Assembly: GCF_037688875.1 (NCBI RefSeq)
Contig: NZ_JAWDIE010000027.1
Location: 1-27,547, forward strand
Length of the DNA: 27,547 bases
Source of the DNA: Amphibiibacter pelophylacis
GTDB lineage: Bacteria; Pseudomonadota; Gammaproteobacteria; Burkholderiales; Burkholderiaceae_C
Direction of reading: 5' to 3'
Under the pieces are notes generated by a model. The model made no database searches, was not told where the DNA came from, and saw only the letters and a program-made list of their open reading frames with translations. A program made the translations under genes and the position numbers. Shown here piece by piece: positions 1-7,780 of the stretch (the first letter of the stretch is position 1; every line of letters begins with the position of its first letter).

Positions 1-22
1 CTATTCCACATGCTGCGGGGGC

Positions 23-28
23 TATAAT
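23..28 (+). promoter_or_regulatory. -10 box of the tRNA-Pro promoter
   Basis: A perfect TATAAT lies 9 nt upstream of the first base of the tRNA gene and is followed by a GC-containing discriminator, as is common for stable RNA promoters. The matching -35 would fall at or before the first base of the window, so it cannot be judged. The call rests on the -10 match and its position. Confidence 0.7.
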
Positions 29-37
29 GCTCAGCTT

Positions 38-114
<77 letters not shown>

Positions 115-125
115 ATCAAGCCAAA

Positions 126-163
126 AGACTCACAGATTCAGGTCTGTGGGTCTTTTTGTTTTT
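126..163 (+). terminator. Intrinsic terminator after tRNA-Pro
   Basis: An 11-bp stem with one G-T pair (126-136 with 143-153) closes a 6-nt loop and runs into a T-rich tract, TCTTTTTGTTTTT. It lies 12 nt beyond the tRNA 3' end, as expected for the end of a short tRNA transcript. Confidence 0.9.
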
Positions 164-190
164 GAGCAGCGTCATTATCCCGGTTTGACG

Positions 191-229
191 CGGATCAGGC
201 GGCACGACCGGTCACCACCGCCTGATCCG
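191..229. repeat. Perfect 12-bp inverted repeat downstream of the isochorismatase-like gene
   Basis: CGGATCAGGCGG (191-202) is exactly complementary to CCGCCTGATCCG (218-229), with a 15-nt loop that itself contains the palindrome GACCGGTC (206-213). It lies 26 bp beyond the stop codon of the minus-strand hydrolase gene and between two convergent transcripts. No U tract follows on the minus strand, so it is not a textbook intrinsic terminator. It may be a 3'-end RNA-stabilising stem-loop, a Rho-assisted stop or a dispersed repeat unit. Confidence 0.8.
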
Positions 230-255
230 GCCATCGCCAGGCTGGCCCAGCCCCA

Positions 256-792
256 TCAGCGGATCTCGGCCAGCAGCGTGCGGAACTGCGGGTGCTGGCA
301 GTCGCGCAGCCACTCGAAAATCACCATTTCCCGCGTGACCAGGTGCACGCCGGCTTCGCGCAGCCGCTGCAATGCCGCGCTGCGGTCCTCGCTGCGGCGC
401 GATCCGCAGGCGTCCTGCACCACCCACAGCGTCAGGCCCGGGTCTTCGCGCAGGGACAGCACGGTCTGCAGCAGACAGACGTGGGTCTCGCAGCCCGCCA
501 GCACGATATGGCGGCGCTGCGGCTGGCGCTGCAGTTCGGGGCGCAGCTCAGCCGCCGCCGAAAACGCCATTTTGGAGAGCATCACGTCGCACAGCGCCGC
601 CAGCGCGGGGTCGTTGGGCCCCAGGCGAGCGGGATTCTGCTCGGTGCCCAGCACCGGCACCTGCAAAAGACGCGCGGCGCGGGCCAGGCGCAGGGCGCTG
701 TCCAGCGCGGCAGCGCCGCCGTCCATCACCGGCATCAGCCGGGTCTGGTAATCGATCAGCACAAACTGGCTGGTGGCGGCATCGATCAGCAT
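256..792 (-). CDS. Isochorismatase-like cysteine hydrolase
   Basis: The 178-residue protein belongs to the isochorismatase-like / YcaC-type superfamily of cytosolic cysteine hydrolases, which act on amides, ureido compounds or vinyl ethers. The expected catalytic triad is visible: Asp14 in LIDYQ, Lys74 in LSKMAF, and Cys106 in GCETHVC, which sits at the family's nucleophile position. The length fits single-domain members (about 180-200 residues). The start is supported by AGGAG a few bases upstream on the minus strand. The gene is divergent from ribD with only 65 bp between the two starts, so the two promoters must overlap or abut. The substrate cannot be told from sequence. The neighbourhood does not include siderophore or nicotinamide genes, so isochorismatase or nicotinamidase activity is not implied. 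Confidence 0.88.
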   Translation of the reverse strand: MLIDAATSQFVLIDYQTRLMPVMDGGAAALDSALRLARAARLLQVPVLGTEQNPARLGPNDPALAALCDVMLSKMAFSAAAELRPELQRQPQRRHIVLAGCETHVCLLQTVLSLREDPGLTLWVVQDACGSRRSEDRSAALQRLREAGVHLVTREMVIFEWLRDCQHPQFRTLLAEIR

Positions 793-857
793 GGGGGCTC
801 CTGGGGCAATCAGCAGGGGTCTGCGGCCTAGAATGCCATTTTTGCGGCCCCAATGCC

Positions 858-2045
858 ATGCCTGATTCCACCGACCTGCTCTCCCTGACCCACCTGCACA
901 CCGCGCTTGATCTGGCCGAGCGGGCCATCGGCCTGTCCGACCCCAACCCGCGCGTGGGCTGCGTGCTGACGGCGCCGGACGGCCGCGTGATCGGCCAGGG
1001 CCACACGCAGGCGGCGGGCGGCCCGCACGCCGAAGTCATGGCGCTGCGCGACGCCGCCCAGCACGGCGAGCCCACCGCAGGCAGCACCGCCTGGGTGACG
1101 CTGGAGCCCTGCAGCCACCACGGCCGCACCCCGCCCTGCTGCGACGCGCTGATCGCTGCCGGTTGCGCGCGCGGGGTCGCCCTGATGCGCGACCCCAATC
1201 CCCTGGTCGCCGGACAGGGCCTGGCGCGACTGCGCGCCGCCGGGCTAACGGTGCTGGCGCTGGACGAAGCCCCGGACGATGAAGCCCGTGCCCTGCTGGC
1301 GCGCGCCCACGATCTCAACATCGGCTTCTTCGCGCGCATGACGCGAGGCCGCCCCTGGCTGCGCCTGAAACTGGCCAGCTCGATGGACGGCCGCAGCGCC
1401 CTGCCCGACGGCCAAAGTCAGTGGATCACCGGCCCCGAAGCGCGGCACGACGGCCACGGCTGGCGGCGCCGCGCCAGCGCCTTGGTCACAGGCATCGGCA
1501 CGGTGCTGGCCGACGACCCGACCTTCACCGTGCGCGGCTGGCCCTGCGAGCGCCCACCGCTGCGCGTGGTGCTGGACCGCCATCTGCGCACGCCGCCCAC
1601 GCACCGCATCGCGCAGATCGGGAAAGCCGACCCGGCCACGCCCGGCACGCAGGTTTACGCCCACGCCGCCACGCTGGCCGATTCGGCCGGGCGCGAGCGC
1701 CAGATGCGCCTGGAGCAGCAGGGCGTCAGCGTGCTCGCCTGGCCGGGAACTCAGGCGCATGACCCGGCCAGCGCGGCACGCCTGGACGATCTGGCCGAAT
1801 CCTGGTCAGAGCTGGGCTGGAACGAGGTCCACATCGAGGCCGGATCGCGTCTGGCGGGCGCCTTCTGGCAGGCCGGTCTGATCGACGAAGTGCTGCATTA
1901 CCTGGCGCCCAGCTACCTGGGGCCGGGTCAGCCGGTGCTGAATCTGCCCGATTTGCCCGCATTGCCCGCCCTGCCTCTGGCCTGGCGCGTGGCACAGGCG
2001 CTGCCGCTGGGGCAGGATACGCTCCTGCGCCTGCGGCGCGTCTGA
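858..2045 (+). CDS. ribD: Bifunctional riboflavin biosynthesis protein RibD (deaminase/reductase)
   Basis: RibD deaminates the pyrimidine intermediate from GTP cyclohydrolase II and then reduces its ribose side chain with NADPH, steps 2 and 3 of riboflavin synthesis. The N-terminal cytidine-deaminase-like domain (about 1-145) has the zinc site HAE at 57-59 plus PC at 84-85 and TPPC ending at Cys94. The C-terminal reductase domain (about 150-395) begins with RPWLRLKLASSMDG and contains GIGTVLADDP. At 395 residues it is a normal full-length RibD. I chose the ATG at 858 because it gives the usual short N-terminus. The frame is open far upstream, but that part reads as low-complexity antisense of the hydrolase gene. 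The ribosome site is weak. The next gene starts 8 bp after the stop, so this is the head of an operon. No FMN riboswitch fits in the 65-bp upstream gap. Confidence 0.96.
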   Translation: MPDSTDLLSLTHLHTALDLAERAIGLSDPNPRVGCVLTAPDGRVIGQGHTQAAGGPHAEVMALRDAAQHGEPTAGSTAWVTLEPCSHHGRTPPCCDALIAAGCARGVALMRDPNPLVAGQGLARLRAAGLTVLALDEAPDDEARALLARAHDLNIGFFARMTRGRPWLRLKLASSMDGRSALPDGQSQWITGPEARHDGHGWRRRASALVTGIGTVLADDPTFTVRGWPCERPPLRVVLDRHLRTPPTHRIAQIGKADPATPGTQVYAHAATLADSAGRERQMRLEQQGVSVLAWPGTQAHDPASAARLDDLAESWSELGWNEVHIEAGSRLAGAFWQAGLIDEVLHYLAPSYLGPGQPVLNLPDLPALPALPLAWRVAQALPLGQDTLLRLRRV

Positions 2046-2053
2046 AAGATCCC

Positions 2054-3268
2054 ATGACTGATACCGACGATTCCCCCCTGCCGGACACCGGCCCTTCCCG
2101 CGCGATCCTGCTGACCATGGCCCTGGCCACGGGCATGTCGGTGGCCGGGCTGTATTACGCCCAGCCCCTGCTGCACCAGATGGCGCTGGAATTTGGCGTC
2201 AGCACGGCCAGCGCCAGCCTGCTGGTGACGCTGTCGCAACTGGGCTATGCCGTGGGCCTGCTGCTGATCGTGCCGCTGGGCGACATGCTGGAGCGGCGCG
2301 GCCTGGTCGTCGCCATGACGCTGCTGTCGGTGCTGACGCTGCTGGCCACCGCGCTGGCGCCGCACTTTGCCGTGCTGGCGGTGGGCATCGCGCTGACCGG
2401 CATCCTCGCCGTGGTGGCGCAGGTGCTGGTCGCCTTTGCCGCCAGCCTGGCGCCCGACGCCATCCGGGGCAAAGTGGTCGGCACCATCATGACCGGGCTG
2501 ATGCTGGGCATTTTGCTGGCGCGCACCGCTTCGGGCCTGATCACGGCCGCGACGGGCAGCTGGCGCAGTATTTTTGCCGTGGCGGCGCTGGGCATGCTGG
2601 GCCTCGCGGTGCTGCTGTGGCGCCTGCTGCCGCGCCGCGCGCCGCTGCACAGCAGCAGTTACGGGGGCCTGATCGCCTCGGTGCTGCGCCTGGTGCTGGG
2701 CGATCCGGTGGTGCGCAGCCGGGCGCTGATCGGATCGCTGTCCTTTGGCATGTTCGCCGCCTTCTGGACCACGCTGACCTTTTTGCTAGCCGGGCCCGCC
2801 TACGGCTACAGCGAGGGCGTGATCGGCCTGTTTGGCCTGGTCGGCGCCGCCGGGGCGCTGTCCGCCAACCTGAGCGGCCGCCTGACCGACCGCATCGCCC
2901 CGCACCGCCTGGTGCTGGGCACGCTGGGCCTGTTCACCGCGAGCTGGGCCCTGCTGGCTGCCGCCCCCATGTCGCTGACGGCGCTGGTGCTGGGGGTGAT
3001 TTTTCTGGATGTGGCCGCCGCCGCCACCAACATCTGCAACCAGGGCGTCATCTATCAGCGCCCCGCCGCCGAGCGCAGCCGCCTGACGGCGGGTTACATG
3101 TGCTGCGCTTTTCTGGGTGGCGCGGTGGGCTCGGTGGCGGGCGCCTGGGCCTGGACGCACGGCGGCTGGGGCGGCGTCGTCGGCCTGGGTCTGGTCATGG
3201 GCCTGACGGCGCTGGCGGTCGCGGGCACCAGCCTGCGTCTGGTCGAAAACCGCACTGCAGCAGGATAA
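2054..3268 (+). CDS. MFS transporter (drug/metabolite efflux type)
   Basis: The 404-residue integral inner-membrane protein has about 12 hydrophobic segments, as usual for the major facilitator superfamily. The first segment carries YYAQPLL, typical of the DHA1-like efflux group that includes E. coli YgaY-type proteins. The loop between segments 2 and 3 reads GDMLERRG, matching the family's G-D-R-R/K-G gating motif. It starts 8 bp after the ribD stop, with no room for a separate promoter, so it is almost certainly co-transcribed with ribD. Substrate is unknown from sequence. Its place between two riboflavin biosynthetic genes makes export of a flavin, pathway intermediate or unrelated toxic compound possible, but that is inference only. 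Confidence 0.9.
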   Translation: MTDTDDSPLPDTGPSRAILLTMALATGMSVAGLYYAQPLLHQMALEFGVSTASASLLVTLSQLGYAVGLLLIVPLGDMLERRGLVVAMTLLSVLTLLATALAPHFAVLAVGIALTGILAVVAQVLVAFAASLAPDAIRGKVVGTIMTGLMLGILLARTASGLITAATGSWRSIFAVAALGMLGLAVLLWRLLPRRAPLHSSSYGGLIASVLRLVLGDPVVRSRALIGSLSFGMFAAFWTTLTFLLAGPAYGYSEGVIGLFGLVGAAGALSANLSGRLTDRIAPHRLVLGTLGLFTASWALLAAAPMSLTALVLGVIFLDVAAAATNICNQGVIYQRPAAERSRLTAGYMCCAFLGGAVGSVAGAWAWTHGGWGGVVGLGLVMGLTALAVAGTSLRLVENRTAAG

Positions 3269-3295
3269 TTTCTGGCTTTGGAGGATTGATCCGCC

Positions 3296-4162
3296 ATGGG
3301 ACTGAACACCTTTTCGCCCGTCATCGCGGGCACCATGGGCTGGGGGCGCTGGGGCAAGCGCCTGGACACGGCGCAGATGGCGCAGCGCATCCGCGCCGCC
3401 GTTGATCTGGGCATCACCACCTTCGACCACGCTGACATTTACGGTGATCACAGCACCGAGGCCGAATTCGGCGCCGCCCTGCGCGCCAGCGGTGTGCCGC
3501 GCGGCCAGGTGCAGCTGATCAGCAAATGCGGCATCCGCCTGCCCGGACCCTCCAACGCCATCAAGCATTACGACCACAGCCGCGAGCACATCGTGGCCAG
3601 CGTCGAGCGCTCGCTGCAGCACCTGGGCACCGACCACCTGGACCTGCTTTTGCTGCACCGCCCCAGCCCGCTGATGGACGCCGACGAAGTCGCCGCCACT
3701 GTGCAGGATCTGATCTGGATGGGCAAGATCCGCGCCTTTGGCGTGTCCAACTTCGCGCCCGCCACGCTGCAGCGCCTGCACGCGCGCACGCCGCTGGCGG
3801 TCAACCAGATCGAATGTTCACTGGCGCATTGCGCGCCGCTGCTGGACGGCCAGCTCGACACCCACCAGCACTTGGGCATCGCCACGCAGGCCTGGGCGCC
3901 TCTGGGCGGCCTGCTGACGCGCCAGGACGAGGCCGCAACCCGCGTGCGCACCGTGCTGAACCGCCTGGCCCCGCGCTATGGCGCTGCGCCCGAAGACCTG
4001 CTGCTGGCCTGGCTGGCGCGCCACCCGGCCGGCATCCGCCCCGTGCTGGGCACGACCGAGCCCGAGCGCCTGCGCGCCGCACTGCATGCCATGACGCTGC
4101 GCCTGGACACGCCCGACTGGTTCGAGCTGCTGCAGGCCAGTCAGGGTAACGAAGTCCCCTGA
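3296..4162 (+). CDS. Aldo/keto reductase, YdhF family
   Basis: The 288-residue NADPH-dependent oxidoreductase of the aldo/keto reductase superfamily is a soluble TIM-barrel enzyme. The catalytic tetrad is recognisable as Asp44 and Tyr49 in FDHADIYG, Lys77 in SKCGI, and His121 in LLLLHRP. The stretches HADIYG, SKCGI, DHLDLLLLHRP, PLMDADEVA and FGVSNF match those I recall from E. coli YdhF, so I assign that subfamily. GGAGG lies 11 nt before the ATG. The 27-bp gap from the MFS gene suggests the same operon as ribD. The physiological carbonyl substrate is unknown, and nothing in the sequence ties it directly to flavin synthesis. Confidence 0.92.
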   Translation: MGLNTFSPVIAGTMGWGRWGKRLDTAQMAQRIRAAVDLGITTFDHADIYGDHSTEAEFGAALRASGVPRGQVQLISKCGIRLPGPSNAIKHYDHSREHIVASVERSLQHLGTDHLDLLLLHRPSPLMDADEVAATVQDLIWMGKIRAFGVSNFAPATLQRLHARTPLAVNQIECSLAHCAPLLDGQLDTHQHLGIATQAWAPLGGLLTRQDEAATRVRTVLNRLAPRYGAAPEDLLLAWLARHPAGIRPVLGTTEPERLRAALHAMTLRLDTPDWFELLQASQGNEVP

Positions 4163-4220
4163 AGCGCCGCGCTTCTGAGGCCATCTTCCCTCTTCACACA
4201 CTGATTTCACAGGACCCCAC

Positions 4221-5072
4221 ATGTTCACCGGCATCATCACCGCACTGGGCGACATCACCCACGCACAGCCCTTGGGCGACAGCGCACAGAACAGCGCACC
4301 CGGCAGCGGCTGGGGCCAGCGCCTGACCGTGTCCTGCCCGGCCGGGTTTCTGGACGACGTGGCGCTGGGCGACAGCATCGCGCTCAACGGCGCCTGCATG
4401 ACGGTGACGCAGTTTGATGCGGCCGCACCCAGCTTCCAGGTCGAGGTCTCGGCGGAGAGCCTGTCCAAAACCACCGGCCTGGACCGCAGCGGCCCGGTCA
4501 ACCTGGAAAAAGCCCTGCAGGCCCAAGACCGCATGGGCGGCCACATGGTCACCGGCCACGTCGACGGTCTGGGCCGCATCGTGGCGCTGGACCCGGTGGG
4601 CGAATCGGTGCTGATGCGCATCGCCGTCCCGCCCGAGCTGGGCCGCTACATGGCCGCCAAGGGGTCGGTCACGGTGCACGGCGTCAGCCTGACGGTGAAC
4701 CGCGTCGAGGACGTGCCCGCCAGCGATCTGCCCTGCCACTTCGACATCAACCTGATCCCGCACACCTGGGCGCACACGGTGTTCCGCTTTCTGAGCGTCG
4801 GCAGCACGGTGCATATCGAAATCGATCTGATGGCGCGCTATGCCGCTCGCCTGGCGCAGACCGATCTGCCGCAGGTTCAGGGCGACGACCACGAGCCGCT
4901 CATTTACCGCCACATCAAAACCGGCCGCCTTTACGCCTGGATTGCGCAGGCCAAGAACTGCACCAATGGCGACCAGGACGGCGTGGCCATGGCGGTTTAC
5001 CGCTCGGTGGACGAGGACAAAATCTTCACCCGCGTGCTGGACGAGTTCCTGACGCGGTTTGAGCCGCTCTGA
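4221..5072 (+). CDS. ribE: Riboflavin synthase alpha chain with a C-terminal DUF1653-like domain
   Basis: The enzyme dismutates two 6,7-dimethyl-8-ribityllumazine molecules into riboflavin and the pyrimidinedione. Two lumazine-binding barrels are clear. Residues 1-105 start with the hallmark MFTGII and include LNGACMTV, and residues 106-205 include GGHMVTGHVDG, GVSLTVN and HIEIDLMARY. Family members normally end near here, at about 200-215 residues. This protein is 283 long. The tail (about 225-282) starts PLIYRHIKTGRLY and ends in FTRVLDEFLTRFE, which resembles the small DUF1653 domain (a YRHxKGxxY start, a VVYR-type strand, and a WVRPxxxF-type end). It is in frame, with no sign of a sequencing frameshift. 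The start is fixed by MFTGII and a weak AGGA upstream. The gene follows the reductase by 58 bp and ends 3 bp from the stop of a convergent transporter gene. The ribE name follows Bacillus-type usage (ribC in E. coli). Confidence 0.95.
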   Translation: MFTGIITALGDITHAQPLGDSAQNSAPGSGWGQRLTVSCPAGFLDDVALGDSIALNGACMTVTQFDAAAPSFQVEVSAESLSKTTGLDRSGPVNLEKALQAQDRMGGHMVTGHVDGLGRIVALDPVGESVLMRIAVPPELGRYMAAKGSVTVHGVSLTVNRVEDVPASDLPCHFDINLIPHTWAHTVFRFLSVGSTVHIEIDLMARYAARLAQTDLPQVQGDDHEPLIYRHIKTGRLYAWIAQAKNCTNGDQDGVAMAVYRSVDEDKIFTRVLDEFLTRFEPL

Positions 5073-5075
5073 AAC

Positions 5076-6335
5076 TCAAGCCGCCTGCAGCCGCACGACC
5101 TTCTCCTCCCGGATCGGCAGGTTGATCAGTGCAGCGGCGCTGGCCAGGGCGATGTCGGCCCACCACATCAGGTGGTAGTCGCCCATGCGCTCCAGCGCCA
5201 GGCCGCCCAGCCACGCGCCCAGGAAGCCGCCGATCTGGTGGCTGAGCAGCGTCAGGCCAAATAGCGTGGCCAGGTAGCGCGGCCCAAAGAGCTTGGCAAC
5301 AATCCCGGCCGTCGGCGGCACCGTCGCCAGCCAGGTCAGGCCCAGGCCTGCAGCAAACAGGTAAAACGACAGCTCGGTCTTGGGCGCGGCCAGGTAGACC
5401 AGGATCAGCCCCGCGCGCGACGCGTACATCCAGAACAGCACGAACTTGCTGCGTACGCGCTGCACCGCCCAGCCCGCCAGCAGGCTGCCAACCACATTGG
5501 CCAGGCCGATGATGGCCAGCGACCAGCTCGCCACCTGCGGCGGCAGGCCGCACAGGTGGACTTCGCCCGGAAGGTGCGTCACCAGAAACGCGATGTGAAA
5601 GCCGCAGGTGAAAAACCCGGCGTGCAGGAGCCAGTAGCTGCGGTCGCCCAGCGCCTGGCGCACGGCGGCGCGCAGGCCCATCTGCGGGGCGGCCGGGCGG
5701 GCTGCATCGGCACCCGCAGCCGCTGAAGCCGTCTGGGGCGCCTTGCGGTTGCGCAGCGGACCGATCAGCGGCAGCGCCGCCAGCGTGGCCACGGCCAGGC
5801 CCCACAGCGCGCCTGTCCAGCCGACCAGCGCGATCAGGCCCTGCGTCAGCGGCGCAAAAACAAACTGCCCGAACGAGCCCCCCGCGTTGATCACGCCCGA
5901 CGCCATGCCGCGCTGGCTGGCGGGCAGCTTCTGCGCCGCAGCGCCGATCAGCACCGAGAAACTGCCCGCACCGCTGCCCGCCGCCATCAGCACACCCAGC
6001 GCAAAGGTCAGGCCCCAGGACGATTGCAGCGCGGTGGTCATCACCAGCCCCAGCGCCATCAGCAGCACACCGCCCGCCAGCACCGGCGCCGGGCCCCAGC
6101 GGTCGGCCACCGCGCCCGCCACCGGCTGCACCGCGCCCCAGACAAACTGCCCCACCGCCAGCGCGAAACTGATGCTGACAATGCCAAGGCCGGTCGCCGT
6201 GTCCAGCGGCGCGACAAACAGGCCCATGGACTGGCGCACGCCCATGGTCACCATCAGGATGGCCGCTGCGGCCAGGGTGATGTGCCACCAGGTTCGGCGG
6301 GGCAGGCTGTCTGGGGCGGGAGAAGGTGCGCTCAT
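5076..6335 (-). CDS. MFS transporter (monocarboxylate/OFA-like)
   Basis: The 419-residue inner-membrane protein has about 12 hydrophobic segments with a hydrophilic central loop (about 205-235). Motifs such as VRQSMGLFVAPL in the first segment and AVADRWGP in the 2-3 loop are typical of major facilitator proteins of the oxalate/formate or monocarboxylate-like group. The gene starts 4 bp after the stop of the upstream YbfB-type transporter gene, so the two are probably one transcript and may be translationally coupled. The substrate cannot be inferred. The stop codon lies 3 bp from the ribE stop, leaving no space for a terminator between the convergent genes, so transcripts may overlap or collide. 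Confidence 0.9.
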   Translation of the reverse strand: MSAPSPAPDSLPRRTWWHITLAAAAILMVTMGVRQSMGLFVAPLDTATGLGIVSISFALAVGQFVWGAVQPVAGAVADRWGPAPVLAGGVLLMALGLVMTTALQSSWGLTFALGVLMAAGSGAGSFSVLIGAAAQKLPASQRGMASGVINAGGSFGQFVFAPLTQGLIALVGWTGALWGLAVATLAALPLIGPLRNRKAPQTASAAAGADAARPAAPQMGLRAAVRQALGDRSYWLLHAGFFTCGFHIAFLVTHLPGEVHLCGLPPQVASWSLAIIGLANVVGSLLAGWAVQRVRSKFVLFWMYASRAGLILVYLAAPKTELSFYLFAAGLGLTWLATVPPTAGIVAKLFGPRYLATLFGLTLLSHQIGGFLGAWLGGLALERMGDYHLMWWADIALASAAALINLPIREEKVVRLQAA

Positions 6336-6339
6336 GGCA

Positions 6340-7632
6340 TCAGCCTTTGGGGTTCGAAGAAGTGGCCGGCTGCGCCAGCGGTTTTTGCAGCAGGGCCAGC
6401 GCCGCGCCCGCCCACAGCGTCAGCGCCGAGAACAGCAGACCCAGGCGCAGGCCACCCGCGCCGTCCGACACCATGCCGGTCAGCGTGGGGCCGATCACCT
6501 GACCGGCCGCGAAAATCAGGGTGAAGGCGCCAATGCCCGCCATCCAGGCGCCGGGCGCCAGGTTGTGGCGCACCAGCGCCGTGGTCGAGGCCACCACCGA
6601 CAGAAAAACCGCGCCAAACGCGATGCCCGACAGCAGCATCACCGGCCAGACCTGGGTCAGCACCGGCAGCAGCGTCGCCACGCCCAGCAGGGCGTTGAGC
6701 ACCGCCATGGGCTGCCCGCCCTTCCAGCGGTCCAGCAGACCCGCCCACAGGCGGCCCGAACCCACCACCGCCAGCCCCAGCAGGGCGAAGAAAAAGCTGG
6801 TCTGCGCACCGCTGGCTCCTTCCTGGCGCAGCAGCGCAATCACAAACGTCATGTAGCCGATGTAGCCCATGCCAAAGCACAGATAGCCCGCCAGCGCCGG
6901 GACGAAATCGCGCCAGCGGAACACCGCCACGCGATCCAGCCCGGCCTGCTGCGCGCTCTGGCGCGGCGCCAGCGCCTGCCAGCGGCGCAGCCAGCGCACG
7001 CCCGCCCAAAGCCCAAGGCTGGCCAGCAGACAGGCCACGCCCAGCGCCGCCCAGGCCCAGCGCCAGCTGTGCGCCACGCCCTGCGCCGCCTCCAGCACCG
7101 GCGGCACCAGGCCGCTGGACAGCGCAATGCCCCAGCCCACGCCGCCATAAACCAGACCCAGCAGCAGGCCGCTGCGCGAGGGCGACAGCGCACCCAGCTG
7201 CGCGGCCAGCAGACCGCCGGTCATGAAGATGACGGCGCTGACCACGCCCGCCAGCAGGCGCTGGGCCAGCAGCAGCGGCGTGTCGGTCAGGACCGCGCCC
7301 AGCGCCATCACGGCGCTGGCCAGCAGCGCGCAGCCCAGCAGTGCCTGGTCGGCGGTGCAACGGCGCAGCAGCCGGGGCGTCAGCAGCGCACCCAGCAGAT
7401 AGCCCAGCGCATTGGCGGTGTTCATGGCCCCGGCGACGGTGTAGCTCCAGCCCAGGTCGGCGCGCATGGGCGGCAGCAGCAGGCTGTAGGCGAAGCGGGT
7501 GATGCCCAGCGACACCGCCGCACCCAGCGACAGCGTCATGGCCAGCAGCACCAGCGCCGCGCCCGAGGGCGCGAAATTCGAAGCGGGCGCAACCGGCCCC
7601 TGCTGGCGATACGACTGGTCTGCGCTTGGCAT
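6340..7632 (-). CDS. YbfB/YjiJ family MFS transporter
   Basis: The 430-residue inner-membrane protein has about 12 transmembrane segments. The N-terminal part LGITRFAYSLLLPPMRADLGW followed by MNTANALGYLLGALL is characteristic of the YbfB/YjiJ branch of the major facilitator superfamily, whose substrates are mostly unknown. I placed the start at 7632 because a GGGGTG ribosome site lies just upstream and the hydrophobic core begins about 25 residues later. The frame stays open to 7782, but those extra 50 residues are arginine/proline-rich and look non-coding. It is the first gene of a two-transporter unit and is divergent from the amino-acid decarboxylase gene across a 148-bp gap that must hold both promoters. 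Confidence 0.9.
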   Translation of the reverse strand: MPSADQSYRQQGPVAPASNFAPSGAALVLLAMTLSLGAAVSLGITRFAYSLLLPPMRADLGWSYTVAGAMNTANALGYLLGALLTPRLLRRCTADQALLGCALLASAVMALGAVLTDTPLLLAQRLLAGVVSAVIFMTGGLLAAQLGALSPSRSGLLLGLVYGGVGWGIALSSGLVPPVLEAAQGVAHSWRWAWAALGVACLLASLGLWAGVRWLRRWQALAPRQSAQQAGLDRVAVFRWRDFVPALAGYLCFGMGYIGYMTFVIALLRQEGASGAQTSFFFALLGLAVVGSGRLWAGLLDRWKGGQPMAVLNALLGVATLLPVLTQVWPVMLLSGIAFGAVFLSVVASTTALVRHNLAPGAWMAGIGAFTLIFAAGQVIGPTLTGMVSDGAGGLRLGLLFSALTLWAGAALALLQKPLAQPATSSNPKG

Positions 7633-7708
7633 GTCACCCCACATCTGTCTGAAAAAGGACCGGGCCTGTGGCCCACGCGCCATTATGGGCGGACGCAGAC
7701 GCCCGGTT

Positions 7709-7739
7709 TTGCACCGCCCGGGGCTTCTGCCCCTACACT
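7709..7739 (+). promoter_or_regulatory. Possible sigma-70 promoter of the decarboxylase gene
   Basis: TACACT at 7734-7739 matches the -10 consensus at four of six positions and lies 41 nt before the start codon at 7781. A weak TTGCAC at 7709-7714 could serve as -35 with a long 19-nt spacer. Only the -10 is reasonably convincing. Confidence 0.35.
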
Positions 7740-7780
7740 GCGGGTTTTCACCCATTGGCGTGCCCACGCGCCCGAAGGCC

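Noticed and set aside
372..857. In-frame 162-codon extension upstream of ribD
   Set aside because: It is antisense to the isochorismatase-like gene, Arg/Pro-rich and unlike any RibD N-terminus.
793..857. FMN riboswitch upstream of ribD
   Set aside because: Only 65 bp separate the divergent starts, too short for an RFN element, and its conserved blocks are not seen. The 58 bp before ribE are also too short.
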